Positions 45,172 to 54,305 of a stretch of DNA of 64,000 nt are shown one piece after another (the first letter of the stretch is position 1; the number at the start of each line of letters is the position of its first letter). The DNA is from Silene conica. Its lineage: Eukaryota > Streptophyta > Magnoliopsida > Caryophyllales > Caryophyllaceae. Where the stretch lies: contig CM055313.2 in NCBI GenBank assembly GCA_029255685.2, positions 23,351,079 to 23,415,078 of the forward strand, written 5' to 3'. A program made the translations under genes and the position numbers. A model generated the notes under the pieces. It worked only from the letters and a program-made list of their open reading frames with translations, ran no database searches and was not told the origin of the DNA.

Positions 45172-47200
45172 GAACTTAATAAAGTCGAGCGGAACTGAAC
45201 TGAATTGAATGGAGCTGAACTGAACTGAACTGAACTGAGCTGAACTGAACTGAACTGAATGGAGCTGAGCTGAACTTAACTGAGCTGAACTGAACTGAAC
45301 TGAACTGAATAGAGCTGAGCTGAACTGAAACGAGCTGAAAATAAGCCAGAAAGAACAGGGCCTTAAGCATGTAGTTTCACAGTTTCAGCATCTTCAGCTT
45401 GTAGTGTCACAAGTTGAGAAAACTAGAAAAATTGCACGATATACAAACATACCAGGGAACGCCTTTTTTATTCCTGCATCTTGGTCAGTGATAATGTAAT
45501 TAGGTTCTTTTCCACCCATTGATTTCAGAAATTGCTGAAACGCCCACATAAATGCTTCATCGTCTTCAGGATCTAAAAGAGCGCATGCAAATGTTATTGA
45601 CTTTTTATGATGGTCAATGCCAGTGAAAGGGGTGAATATCATGTTATATTTGTTAGTGCCATAAGTTGGATCGAATGAAATTGCATCACCAAACACTGAG
45701 TAGCATCTCTTTGCCTCAGCATCTGTCCAAAAAATCCTTGTCAAAGCTTTCTCAGAATCGATTTCATGCACAACTTCTAACCCTTTTGTGTCACGGAGGG
45801 TTTCCAAACGTGAGATAAACATGTCTCCATCCTTACTCTTAATGAAACACTTCAAATCCCGTTGGAAATTCTTGAATTGTGAAAGGGAAGCCCCCACATT
45901 TTCTAACCCTTCGACTTGCTAGTTGCATAGCTGGAATGTTAAGCTAGCCCAAACATTAACTCTTGAATTCTGGACAATCATTTGCTTATGAAATTCATTC
46001 ATATTTGCTGCAAGTTTATCAAATTCCCTATTTTTTACAAAGGTCACTGGGTGATTGTGACCCTCATGAAATTGTTCAACGATGTACTTGTTATAATGGA
46101 ACTTGAATTTGACCATTTCACGACAACCCCACCTTCTAATTTTGGTTGTTCTTGTAAATGTTTGCTTATTTGAACTTTCAGCCTCATCTCCTTCACTTCC
46201 CTTCACACCAGTTTTTGGTTTTGCACTTTTTCCAATATTTGAACCAGTTTCAGAACCAGTTTCACTTGCAACAGTTTCAAGAGGTATTCCCTTCCTCTTA
46301 TTATGACCTTCACGATTACAAACCATGGCTTTAGTTCGAATATTACCATCACGAAACCTCTTCGTTGTAGATTTCCTAGCTTCAAAACCACAAGCAGTAG
46401 CATACACTTGATAGAATGTCATTGCCGACTGTAGATCTAAAAATAACTTCCCAACAGTAGGTGTAATATCTTCTGCAATTCTGACAATCCATTCCTCATT
46501 ACCACCCGGTGTGTGATTCACCAAAGTAATAGGCGTACCAACCGGTACTGTAGGTGTGGATTGTGCTGTTAAAATTGTAGAAACCTCTCCGTTGGTTTTG
46601 AAAATGGAATCAGTACCTATATAAAGTCAAAACATATAAACTAAATCAGCCTTTTTTCATCAGGTTTCACAATGTAAGTTTCACAGATTAAGCATCTAGT
46701 TTCACAGATTAAGCATCTAGTTTCACAGATTAAGCATCTAGTTTCACAATATAAAAAGACTAAACAAATCAGACTTTTTAATAAGCATGGTTTCACAATA
46801 TCAGCTTCTAGTTTCACAGTTTATTTTGCCTAGGATTCACAATATAAGAAAGCTAAACTAAATCAACCTTTTTTAATCAGGTTTCACAATGTAAGCTTAT
46901 AGTTTCACAGTTTAAGCTTCTAGTTTCACAATATTCTTAAACTTGAATTAAGTCATATATTCACAAAATAAGCCCCTAGTTTCAGCCCTTTTATAATCAC
47001 AATGCAATAGTCATAAACTTCAATAGGTCCTACATTCACAAAATAAGGTCCTACATTCACGAAATACAAAAAGCGATCCATATATTCAACAAAATTGAGC
47101 AGAAAATGAATCAGAAAACAATAATGTAAACGACAAAAAACGACATACCTGATTCAATAGTAATATTATCATCAACCGTGGTGATATCTAGATTCTCCAT
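42227..47200 (-). pseudogene. FAR1-type MULE transposase, 4 exons
   Basis: Exons on the minus strand are 47200-47149, 46616-45453, 43811-42582 and 42310-42227, all GT-AG. The start MENLDITTVDDNITIES is at 47200. Exon 2 holds a FAR1-type DNA-binding domain (FYQVYATACGFEARKSTTKR, EFHEGHNHPV region) and the MULE transposase core (ISFDPTYGTNKYNMIFTPFT, YIITDQDAGIKKAFP). Exon 3 continues it (RHRFCMWHIMKKV, RTTQRSESANSFFKRFENKY), adds a SWIM zinc finger (CSCKLFERRGILCYHI) and a CCHC knuckle (CANCKRMSHHDKRNC). Exon 4 is an all-acidic Glu run. Two defects are visible: TAG at 45919-45921 between QLCN and QVEGLEN, and one extra A in the A-run near 42898. Such proteins bind element ends and cut DNA in the nucleus. 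Intron 2 carries a Harbinger MITE. Confidence 0.85.
44139..45362. mobile_element. PIF/Harbinger (Tourist-like) element in FAR1 intron 2
   Basis: Termini GGCCCTGTTCTTTCTGGCTT and its inverse are flanked by TTA on both sides (44136-44138 and 45363-45365). Subterminal regions are arrays of CTGAA/CTGAG pentamers in opposite orientations (44165-44290 and 45190-45335). The interior has (TAA)n and A-tracts. The small frame at 44551-44796 is low complexity. Removing it restores a normal ACAAGTTAAGCATGTAG motif unit. Confidence 0.9.
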
Positions 47201-47729
47201 AGCTATTAGAGCTGCAAAATAATCGAAAATAATGTTATAAGTAGTATGAACTCGAGAGGTAAAGAAAATCGTGAGAAAAATTGATCAAATTCGAACAATC
47301 GCATGAAATTCGAACAATCGTTGAAAATTCGAAGAATCAAATTATCAAATTACCTGAAAATTAGTCTTAATCTTCTTCCAAAATCAATTGAATTGAATTT
47401 GTATGTTGCTTTGATGGAATTTACGAACAATCGGAGGACCAAATCGATTTTGCGTTGAATTTGAGGTTTTTTTTTGGTCGTAAAGAGTTTTCTAGGTTAG
47501 AGAGATAGTGTGTATTTGGGTTGGGTTTAATTATGCTTTTATTATTTTTAGTGAGAGAAAGTTTTTTGGCCCAATGACAAGATTTGGTTTGACCCTAATT
47601 TTCAGCCCACATTGAATAATTCGCAAGGGAAGTCGGCCCAACAGCATTAGCAAACGTGAATTTGGCCCAAACAGGTTATGGATGCGTGAGGTTCGGCGGC
47701 CTCACCGTAAGAGGCGGCCTCACGTGATC

Positions 47730-47732
<3 letters not shown>
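47201..47732. promoter_or_regulatory. FAR1 5' flank and probable right edge of the MULE
   Basis: It contains no motif words beyond about 47050. It should hold the FAR1 promoter, transcribed leftward. Near the end GGCGGCCTCACCG and GGCGGCCTCACGTG form a short direct repeat just before the (TA)n tract. A clear terminal inverted repeat could not be matched, as the other end is missing. Confidence 0.4.
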
Positions 47733-47784
<52 letters not shown>

Positions 47785-48343
47785 TGGGATCCTATGAGAA
47801 CCACCAATATAATGAGAACCATGAGAACTTTACCGTACGGACTTTTTTAGAAAAAATTAATGACATATTTGGATTCAGCATGGAATTTTATGGCTAGGGA
47901 ACATATTTCTTAGTCTAGAAAATATATACTAGTGACGGAAATCGAGGTGAGATGCGTATTATTAATTTTCATGCACATACTACCGATTTTTATGTATCTA
48001 TCATTTTTCATGCACCTAGAACTCGTTTTAATGCACGTAGAGCATATTATTTCATGCACCTAGTAGTCATTTTCATGCACATAAAAAATTTCATGCACGT
48101 AGTGATCGTTTTCGTGCATTTATAGTCGTTTTACTATACCCAATTGTATTTTGGAACACTAAGTATATATTTTGTTAATAAAATCAACAAATTTTATTTA
48201 ATGATACTAAAGTGTGTATTTGAATAAGTTAAACTAATGCTAAATGATCCCTTGGAACTTACGAAGCGAGATTTGGTGGAGATTTAGTGAGGGTTCTCAT
48301 GGTTCTCATTATAATGGTGGTTCTCACAATAATGAAAACCGCG
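47733..48343. mobile_element. (TA)n tract and linked TIR element
   Basis: About 46 bp of TA repeats (47733-47778) abut an element starting GAATTGGGATCCTATGAGAACC. GAGAACCACCAATATAATGA and GAACCATGAGAAC at the left are inverted at 48290-48326. The interior repeats ATGCACGTAG and TTTCATGCACCTAG words. It is the third member of the (TA)n-linked GGATCC-TGAGAAC family in the window. Confidence 0.7.
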
Positions 48344-48346
48344 TCC

Positions 48347-48590
48347 GTAAGGGTGGAGTCTAGTTGTTAAAACTTGGATGAAATTCCCAGGAGGCCCTGG
48401 TTCAAGCCTTCCCAAGAGCAAAATCTTGTAAAGCATTTTTTTGGCCCTGTGGTTTACCCAGAAAAAAAGTTGGACTTTGATTCATTCGAGCAATGTTCCT
48501 CTTTTCGTTTTGGTCAAATTATATTGATATTGGTCCAAAATCAATTTTATGTGCTGTCATGTGTACTGTGTGGTCCAATTTTTTTTTTTT
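48347..48590 (+). mobile_element. SINE-like sequence
   Basis: An A-box-like TAGTTGTTAAAACTTGG (48361-48377) and a B box GGTTCAAGCC (48399-48408) are spaced as in tRNA-derived SINEs. The sequence ends in a T-run near 48580-48590. No target repeat was established. Confidence 0.45.
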
Positions 48591-49506
48591 AATTTCTTGT
48601 ATCAAAAGGGAACAACATCAGGAATTGGAGAGAGGAGTAATTTACCCATGAAATATACATGATTGCATTTGACCTCTAAAAGCACGGTGACAAGTGAAAT
48701 GGACACCTCATATATTGATTAATTTTTGTATGATTAGTAGTAATGCATATTAGTAAAAGCATATTAATCGTAACAATTAGGTTTTGGTTGAGACGGTCTT
48801 TCAATATGGTATCTGAATTTGATTTTTTTTAGCCCTTATTCTTACTGAAAGCATTTTCAGTGGGTAAGATATGGTTTAGAATTTGTGAACGGGAATGAGT
48901 AGAGGGGGAAATCGGGTCACTCGGGTTGGTTACGGGTTACGGGTTGCATTGAAGCGGGTCGGGTCATATCAGTGATTTTATATTTAAATAATGGTTAAGT
49001 GTATTAATTGTAATTTTAAGTGAAAATAATTAAGATGAATGTCAATCTAGTGTTATTTAAACCATTATTGGGCCAATTTATTATGGGGTCAATTAACGGT
49101 CACGGCCTCACGGGTCGGGCCCGGTCGGTTTAGGTTGGAAAAAATATAGTTGTTATCGGTTAACGGGTCAGTTCGGTTTCGATTCAGCCAATTTTCAGGT
49201 TGTGTCGGTCGAGTTTTTAGTTGGTCGTGTTCACTCGGGTCGGGCCAGCTTTGCCAAGTCTAGGAAGGAGTAGTGACACACTTGTGGCTATCTCTTTATA
49301 TATTGTGTACGGCTTCGCGTAAATCAATTGTTTTTACATATTCCATCAGTTTGTATGGTACAACTAAGTAAGTCTGATCGCATGTCTTTCAGAAATCAGG
49401 ATTATAGATGCTCAACACTTTAGTTTTCACTGAGGATTTGAGGGCACCCTTAGCTTACGCCTTATGTTTGACCTTGTAACTTAGTAACTGTAACATTATG
49501 TTGCAG
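48591..49506. other. Non-coding spacer with GGGTCGGGT-type degenerate repeats
   Basis: From 48890 to 49265 words such as CGGGTTACGGGTTGC and GGGTCGGGTC recur irregularly, like the interior of the hAT element at 6683-7328. It is probably a decayed transposon. No gene was seen. Confidence 0.45.
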
Positions 49507-49515
49507 CACATGTAA

Positions 49516-50003
49516 TGTAAGTTATTTATTCTTAATTAGTATGTTTAATATTACTGAATAACATACAACTGATTAAATAAAAGCGGAAGCGATAAATAGG
49601 ATCGAAAATAAAACCTCCAGCCATTGCTAATCGGATTCCTGAACAGCTTTATCAACCCCAAAGTATTAATTTGATTTTCTGAAGAACACTGTAGTCGTCT
49701 GATTTCGGTTCCAAACCCTCACTGCTCACTTATTTAGATGGTGTAATTTTCTTAAGGGAGAGTAGATTTAGTGACCTAATTAAGCAGAATATGTATTCTC
49801 TTATATACTGCTCTTTCCATCAAGGAGCAGTGTTTGAACGCAACATAAATAAGGGAGTAGTTTCCTAGATGGGAGAGAATTAAGAGACAGTTTAGAGTCC
49901 ATAGTATGACTGCCTCATTAATGGGCCATATAATTAGGATTTGTATAAGACTATTAATATTATTAATAATAGTATCTAGTTAATTAATTATAAAAATCCA
50001 ACA
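49516..50003 (-). repeat. Copia 3' LTR (488 bp)
   Basis: It starts TGTAAGTTATTTATTC and ends AAAAATCCAACA. It differs from the other LTR at a handful of positions (for example ATTAAGCAGAATATG here, ATTAATAGAATATG there), consistent with a fairly recent but not brand-new insertion. Confidence 0.95.
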
Positions 50004-50277
50004 TTCTCCCACTTGGCCCATTTAACAGAGAGGAACTTCATATACGAATCCATAGCGACGAATTCTCTGGGACGAGAATTAATCTTCCACGTATTACGAT
50101 ATACTTAGTCTCTCACCACTCACACTTAACTTAATGAATAAACCATATGTTTACTCTAGGTCAAAACATAATGATATTTCTCAATAAAATAAATAACCAA
50201 AGAACGTACGTATATAATTAAAAGAGAAAATATCCAACTAAATGAAAGTTTCGAAAAACATAATATAAATGAATGTA
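50004..50277 (-). other. Copia polypurine tract and 3' untranslated region
   Basis: The first 16 bases are the complement of GGGCCAAGTGGGAGAA, the polypurine tract. The rest is AT-rich and has no coding content. Confidence 0.8.
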
Positions 50278-50481
50278 TCACATTATGGGACCAAGTCCCA
50301 TGTTCACTACATGACCCTGGAAACCCTTAGGTGGCATGCCTTTAGTCAAAGGATCTGCAATCATCAATTCAGTGCTAATGTGTTCTATGATCACTTTATT
50401 TTCCTGAACACGCTCTTTTATGGCCAAATATTTAATGTCGATGTGTTTACTTCGACTTCCACTTCTGTTATTCTTAGCCAT
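50278..50481 (-). pseudogene. Copia RNase H C-terminal end, shifted frame
   Basis: The frame reads MAKNNRSGSRSKHIDIKYLA followed by a region with ELMIADPLTKGMPPKGF. These are the conserved last residues of copia RNase H. It should follow YCDN in the upstream frame, but a frameshift near 50490 separates them. Confidence 0.85.
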
Positions 50482-51960
50482 AAATACCGCAGCTGAATAT
50501 TATCACAATACATTCGAATCAGCCTGCTAATAGAGTCAACAACTCTTAGCCCATATATAAAACCTTTCAGCCAAACACCATGTGAGGTAGCCTCAAAACA
50601 AGAAACGAACTCGGCCTCCATAGTAGAGGTGGCTGTCAATTTCTGCTTAGTACTCCTCCATGATACAGCTCCGTTAGCTAGCATAAACACATATCTAGAT
50701 GTGGATTTTCGTGAATCAATGCAACCAGCAAAGTCTGAGTCGGAATACCCCACCACTTCAAGACTATCAGTCAGTCTATACATAAGCATGTAATCTTTAG
50801 TACCCTGAAGGTATCTCAACACTTTCTTTGCAGCCTTCCAGTGATCGATGCCTGTGTTACTCTGATATCTGCCTAATACTCTAACAACATATGCAATGTC
50901 AGGTCTGGTACAGACTTGAGCATGCATAATGCTACCAACAGCTGAAGCATAAGGAACATTTTTCATTTGTTCTCTTTCCAAATCATTCCTTGGGCACTGG
51001 TCTAAACTGAATCGGTCACCTTTCACAATAGGTGCTACACTTGGTGAACAATCTTTCATTCTAAATCTTTCAAGCACTTTGTTGATATAGGCCTCCTGAG
51101 ACAAGCTTAAAATGCCTCGGGATCTATCTCTATGGATCTTAATGCCAATGACATAAGATGCCTCACCCATATCTTTCATATCAAAGTTATTTGAAAGAAA
51201 TTGTTTCACCTCATATAGCAACCCCTTATCATTGGTTGCTGGCAGAATATCATCCACATATAACACAAGGAAACAAATCTTACTCCCACTGACCTTAAGG
51301 TATATACATTGGTCCATGATATTTTCTTCAAAACCGAATGAAGAAATTACTTCATGGAACTTCTTATACCATTGTCGGGAGGCTTGTTTCAAACCGTATA
51401 TGGATTTATTTAGCTTACAAACCAAATGGTCACCGTCTTTAGAGGAGAATCCTTCAGGTTGTTTCATGTAAACCTCTTCCTCTGAATTGCCATTAAGAAA
51501 TGTCGTTTTCACATCCATCTGATGTAGCTCGAAGTCAAAATGAGCTACTAATGTCATGACAACTCGAAGAGAATCTTTCTTAGACACAGGAGAGAATTTT
51601 TCTGTGTAGTCAATCCCTTCTCTTAGAGTGAACCCTTTAACAACGAGTCTTGTCTTATGTCTCTCGATGTTGCCAAGTGAGTCCTTTTTAGTCTTAAAAA
51701 CCCACTTACATCCAATGGTTTTTACACCATAGGGCAACTCGACGAGATCCCAAACTCGATTAGATGCCATAGAGTTCATCTCATCTTTCATAGCATCCAT
51801 CCATAAGTTTGAATCTGTAGAACTTATGGCTTGTGAAAATGACATAGGATCATTATCAGCTCCAACACTACAATCCGATTCTTGTAGATATACTTCATAG
51901 TCGTCAGGAATCGCCGATCTCCTCTCTCGAGTAGATTTTCTTAATGGAATTTCTTCCTCA
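50482..51960 (-). pseudogene. Copia reverse transcriptase and RNase H
   Basis: The frame contains the full copia RT (WMDAMKDEMNSMASNRVWDL, FKTKKDSLGNIERHKTRLV, QMDVKTTFLNG, IYGLKQASRQWYKKFHE, the catalytic box YVDDI) and RNase H (GYSDSDFAGCIDSRKSTSRY, SWRSTKQKLTATSTMEAEFV). It starts in frame about 51960 with PLRKSTRERRSAIPDDYE, upstream of the Met at 51845. The polymerase residues are intact. A frameshift removes the last RNase H segment. Confidence 0.9.
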
Positions 51961-51970
51961 TTATGATCTA

Positions 51971-52693
51971 CTATATTTTGATCGACATTTTGTGGAATTT
52001 CTGTATTTGGTTGTTGAACCTCCGGTCGTACTTCAGGACCAACCTGTTACTTAAAACAGAGGGTGAAGCTTCATGTTGATCCTTTTCAGGTTCAACTCCT
52101 ATAGTACTCCCACTGATCAAGTCATTCTCTAGAAATTTTGCATTTCTAGTTTCCACAATTCTGGTACTATGAGACGGACAATGGAACCTATAACCTTTGG
52201 ACTTTTCGGCATATCCAATGAAATGTCCACTAAGAGTCCTTGGGTTTAGTTTCTTTTCTTGTGGGTTGTAAATTCTCACCTCAGACGGACATCCCCAAAC
52301 GCGTATATGTTGCAAACTCGGTTTCCAACCTTTGAATAACTCAAAAGGCGTCTTAGAGACAGCCTTGGAAGGAACCCGATTTAATATATAAGCAGCCGTC
52401 TTTAGCGCATCAACCCACAAAAATGAAGGAAGTTTAATATTACTTCTCAGACTACGCACCATTTCAATTAATGTCCTATTCCTTCTTTCTGCTACAACAT
52501 TCTGATCCGCAGAACCAGGCATAGTGTATTGGGCAACAATCCCATGCTCTTGAAGAAATTTAGCAAAAGGACCAGATGCTTGTCCATCCTCAGTATATCT
52601 ACCGTAGTACTCACCACCTCTATCTGATCTCACAATCTTAATGTGTTTATCACACTGTTTCTCTACTTCAGCCTTAAAAAATTTTAAAGGCAT
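51971..52693 (-). pseudogene. Copia integrase, C-terminal part
   Basis: The frame holds the second and third catalytic regions of the DDE integrase (IVRSDRGGEYYGRYTEDG, then GSADQNVVAERRNRTLIEM with the Glu) and the copia GKGY-like tail (NPRTLSGHFIGYAEKSKGYR). The upstream frame ends in a T-run at about 52685. Another shift near 52045 separates this from the linker before RT. Confidence 0.9.
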
Positions 52694-53690
52694 CTAAAGC
52701 TTCGTCTTTGGAACGAAGTAAGTAAAGACGCATATATCGTGAATAATCATCAATAAAGGTAATAAAGTATTTCGGATCATTAGCGTTCATATCCGAACAA
52801 CATATATCCGTGTGTATGATCTCTAGTAGGTCAGAACTCCTATTAGCACCTTTCTTAGATTTGTTAGTTTGCTTTCCCTTAATGCAACTAACACAAGTCT
52901 CAAAATCGGTAAAGTCTAAAGTACTAAGTACCCTTTCCTTTACCAATCTCTTGACCCTCTCAATGGAGATGTGTCCCAATCTCCTGTGCCATAACATAGA
53001 GGACTCCTCATTTATAATACTTCTTTTTAAACCAGTACTAACATGCATAGTATTTTGAGTGGTATCATTTTGTAAACAAAGACGATATAAATTATCAGAC
53101 AAAATACCATTACCAATAACTCTAGAATTTCTGCAAATACTAAAACCAGAGTCCATAAAGTTAAAAGAATATCCGAAAAGTACAAGTCTAGAAACTGAAA
53201 TCAAATTCCGAGCAAAATTCGGAACATAAAAAGTCTTTTCCAAAACCAAAATAAAACCAGTACTTAAAATTAAATTGCATGTCCCCACGGCCTCAACGTG
53301 CGAGCCTATCTTGTTTCCTGAATAGATGGCGCTCTCACTTGCCACTGGTTTCCGAAGGTTTGTCATACCCTGCAAGGTATTTGAAACATGGATTGTAGTA
53401 CCAGAGTCAATCCACCAAGTATTATGATTAACATTAACCATATTAGATTCATAACAAACAAACGCATGAAAATTACCTTTCTTTTTGAGCCAAGCCTTAA
53501 ACTTTACGCAGTCTTTCTTCATGTGTCCTTTCTTTTTACAGAAAAAACACGACGACTCCTTCTTAATTACTTGCTCAGCTGGAATCTTTCCCTTTCCTTT
53601 ATCTTTAGGGTGAGCCTTATACTTCGTACTGGATGATGCTTTATCAGTAGAAGTAGTTAAATTCACCTTTTCACCTTCTTCCAATGATAA
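52674..53690 (-). pseudogene. Copia zinc knuckle, protease and integrase N-terminal part
   Basis: It contains a gag zinc knuckle CFFCKKKGHMKKDC, the aspartic protease active site WWIDSGTTIHVSN (Asp-Ser-Gly kept), and the integrase HHCC region (MLWHRRLGHISIERVKRL and CVSCIKGKQ). The first catalytic Asp (IHTDICCSDM) and FITFIDDYSRYMRLYLLRSK follow. The frame breaks after DEALDAFKIF at a T-run. Confidence 0.9.
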
Positions 53691-54305
53691 CCTCCCTCCT
53701 CTTGAACACACATGGTCAATAATTCATTGAGAGACCATTTATCCTTATGTGTATTGTAAGAGATCTTAAATGGGGCATATTGAGTTGGGAGAGAACATAA
53801 GATGAAATGCACTAAGAAAGTGTCAGACATAGTAACTTCCAATTCCTTAAGTTGGGCTGCAGTATCCCTCATGCGCATGATAAAATCACGCACTCCTTTA
53901 GTGGCATTAAGTTTCAAAGATGTGAATTGCATTATTAAGGTGCTTGCCAAAGCCTTATCAGAAGTTTCGAACTGCTCATCTATAGCCTTCAGCAGGTCCC
54001 GAACTTTAGTATGCTTGTCGACTGAACCTCGGATACTAGCACACAGTTTAGTCTTAATGAACAACGTGCAAAGATAGTTGGATTTCACCCACTTTTCACG
54101 AAGATCTACTTGATATGGTGTGCTTTTTTTCAATTATTTCAGCCGGTGCATCATTCTGAATAGCATAATCAAAACGCAAGAACCCTAAATGTAGCAGAAC
54201 TCTTTCTTTCCACACCTTAAAATTGTCACCAATTAATTCAGGAACGTCAATTTTGACATCAAAGGAACCTCCAGGTAAACTTGCTGCAAATTTAAATATA
54301 CACAC
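53663..54305 (-). pseudogene. Copia gag
   Basis: Two frames, 54305-54096 and 54133-53663, cover the gag: VPELIGDNFKVWKERVLLHL, then STPYQVDLREKWVKSN, LLKAIDEQFETSDKALASTL and SLNELLTMCVQEE. The first shift lies in a seven-A run near 54120 and the second near 53690. A possible acceptor TTTGCAG precedes the first frame. Gag would form the particle core. Confidence 0.85.

Larger units (their letters stand above)
32160..47050. repeat. Dispersed short motif family, TGTGAAAC / GTTTCACA
   Basis: Intergenic and intronic DNA here is packed with variants of TGTGAAACTAGAAGCTTAT and its complement (for example GTTTCACAGAATAAGCTTCT, TAGTTTCACAAGTTAAGC). By eye there are of the order of a hundred or more. 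Dense clusters are 32220-32690, 33620-33870, 34670-35480, 37600-38340, 41700-42540, 43860-44130 and 46660-46960. To the left of about 37700 the TGTGAAAC orientation dominates on the plus strand; to the right GTTTCACA dominates. Exons of the Ulp1-like and FAR1 genes are free of it. It often recurs at about 22-24 bp. Confidence 0.9.
31871..47730. mobile_element. Putative giant Mutator-like element (right part)
   Basis: This block contains F-box-like genes, an Ulp1-like protease gene and a FAR1/MULE transposase gene. They are bound together by one short motif family that fills all non-coding DNA from about 32160 to 47050 and is not seen outside. MULEs that carry Ulp1-like genes are known in plants (Kaonashi and related groups). 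The right limit is set loosely by the FAR1 5' region and the (TA)n tract at 47733. The left end is lost, because the first F-box-like gene is cut by the gypsy locus. Terminal inverted repeats were not found, so the extent is inference. Confidence 0.55.

Noticed and set aside
45176-45370. 64-residue SVQFSS repeat frame
   Set aside because: It is the translation of the CTGAA/CTGAG pentamer array.
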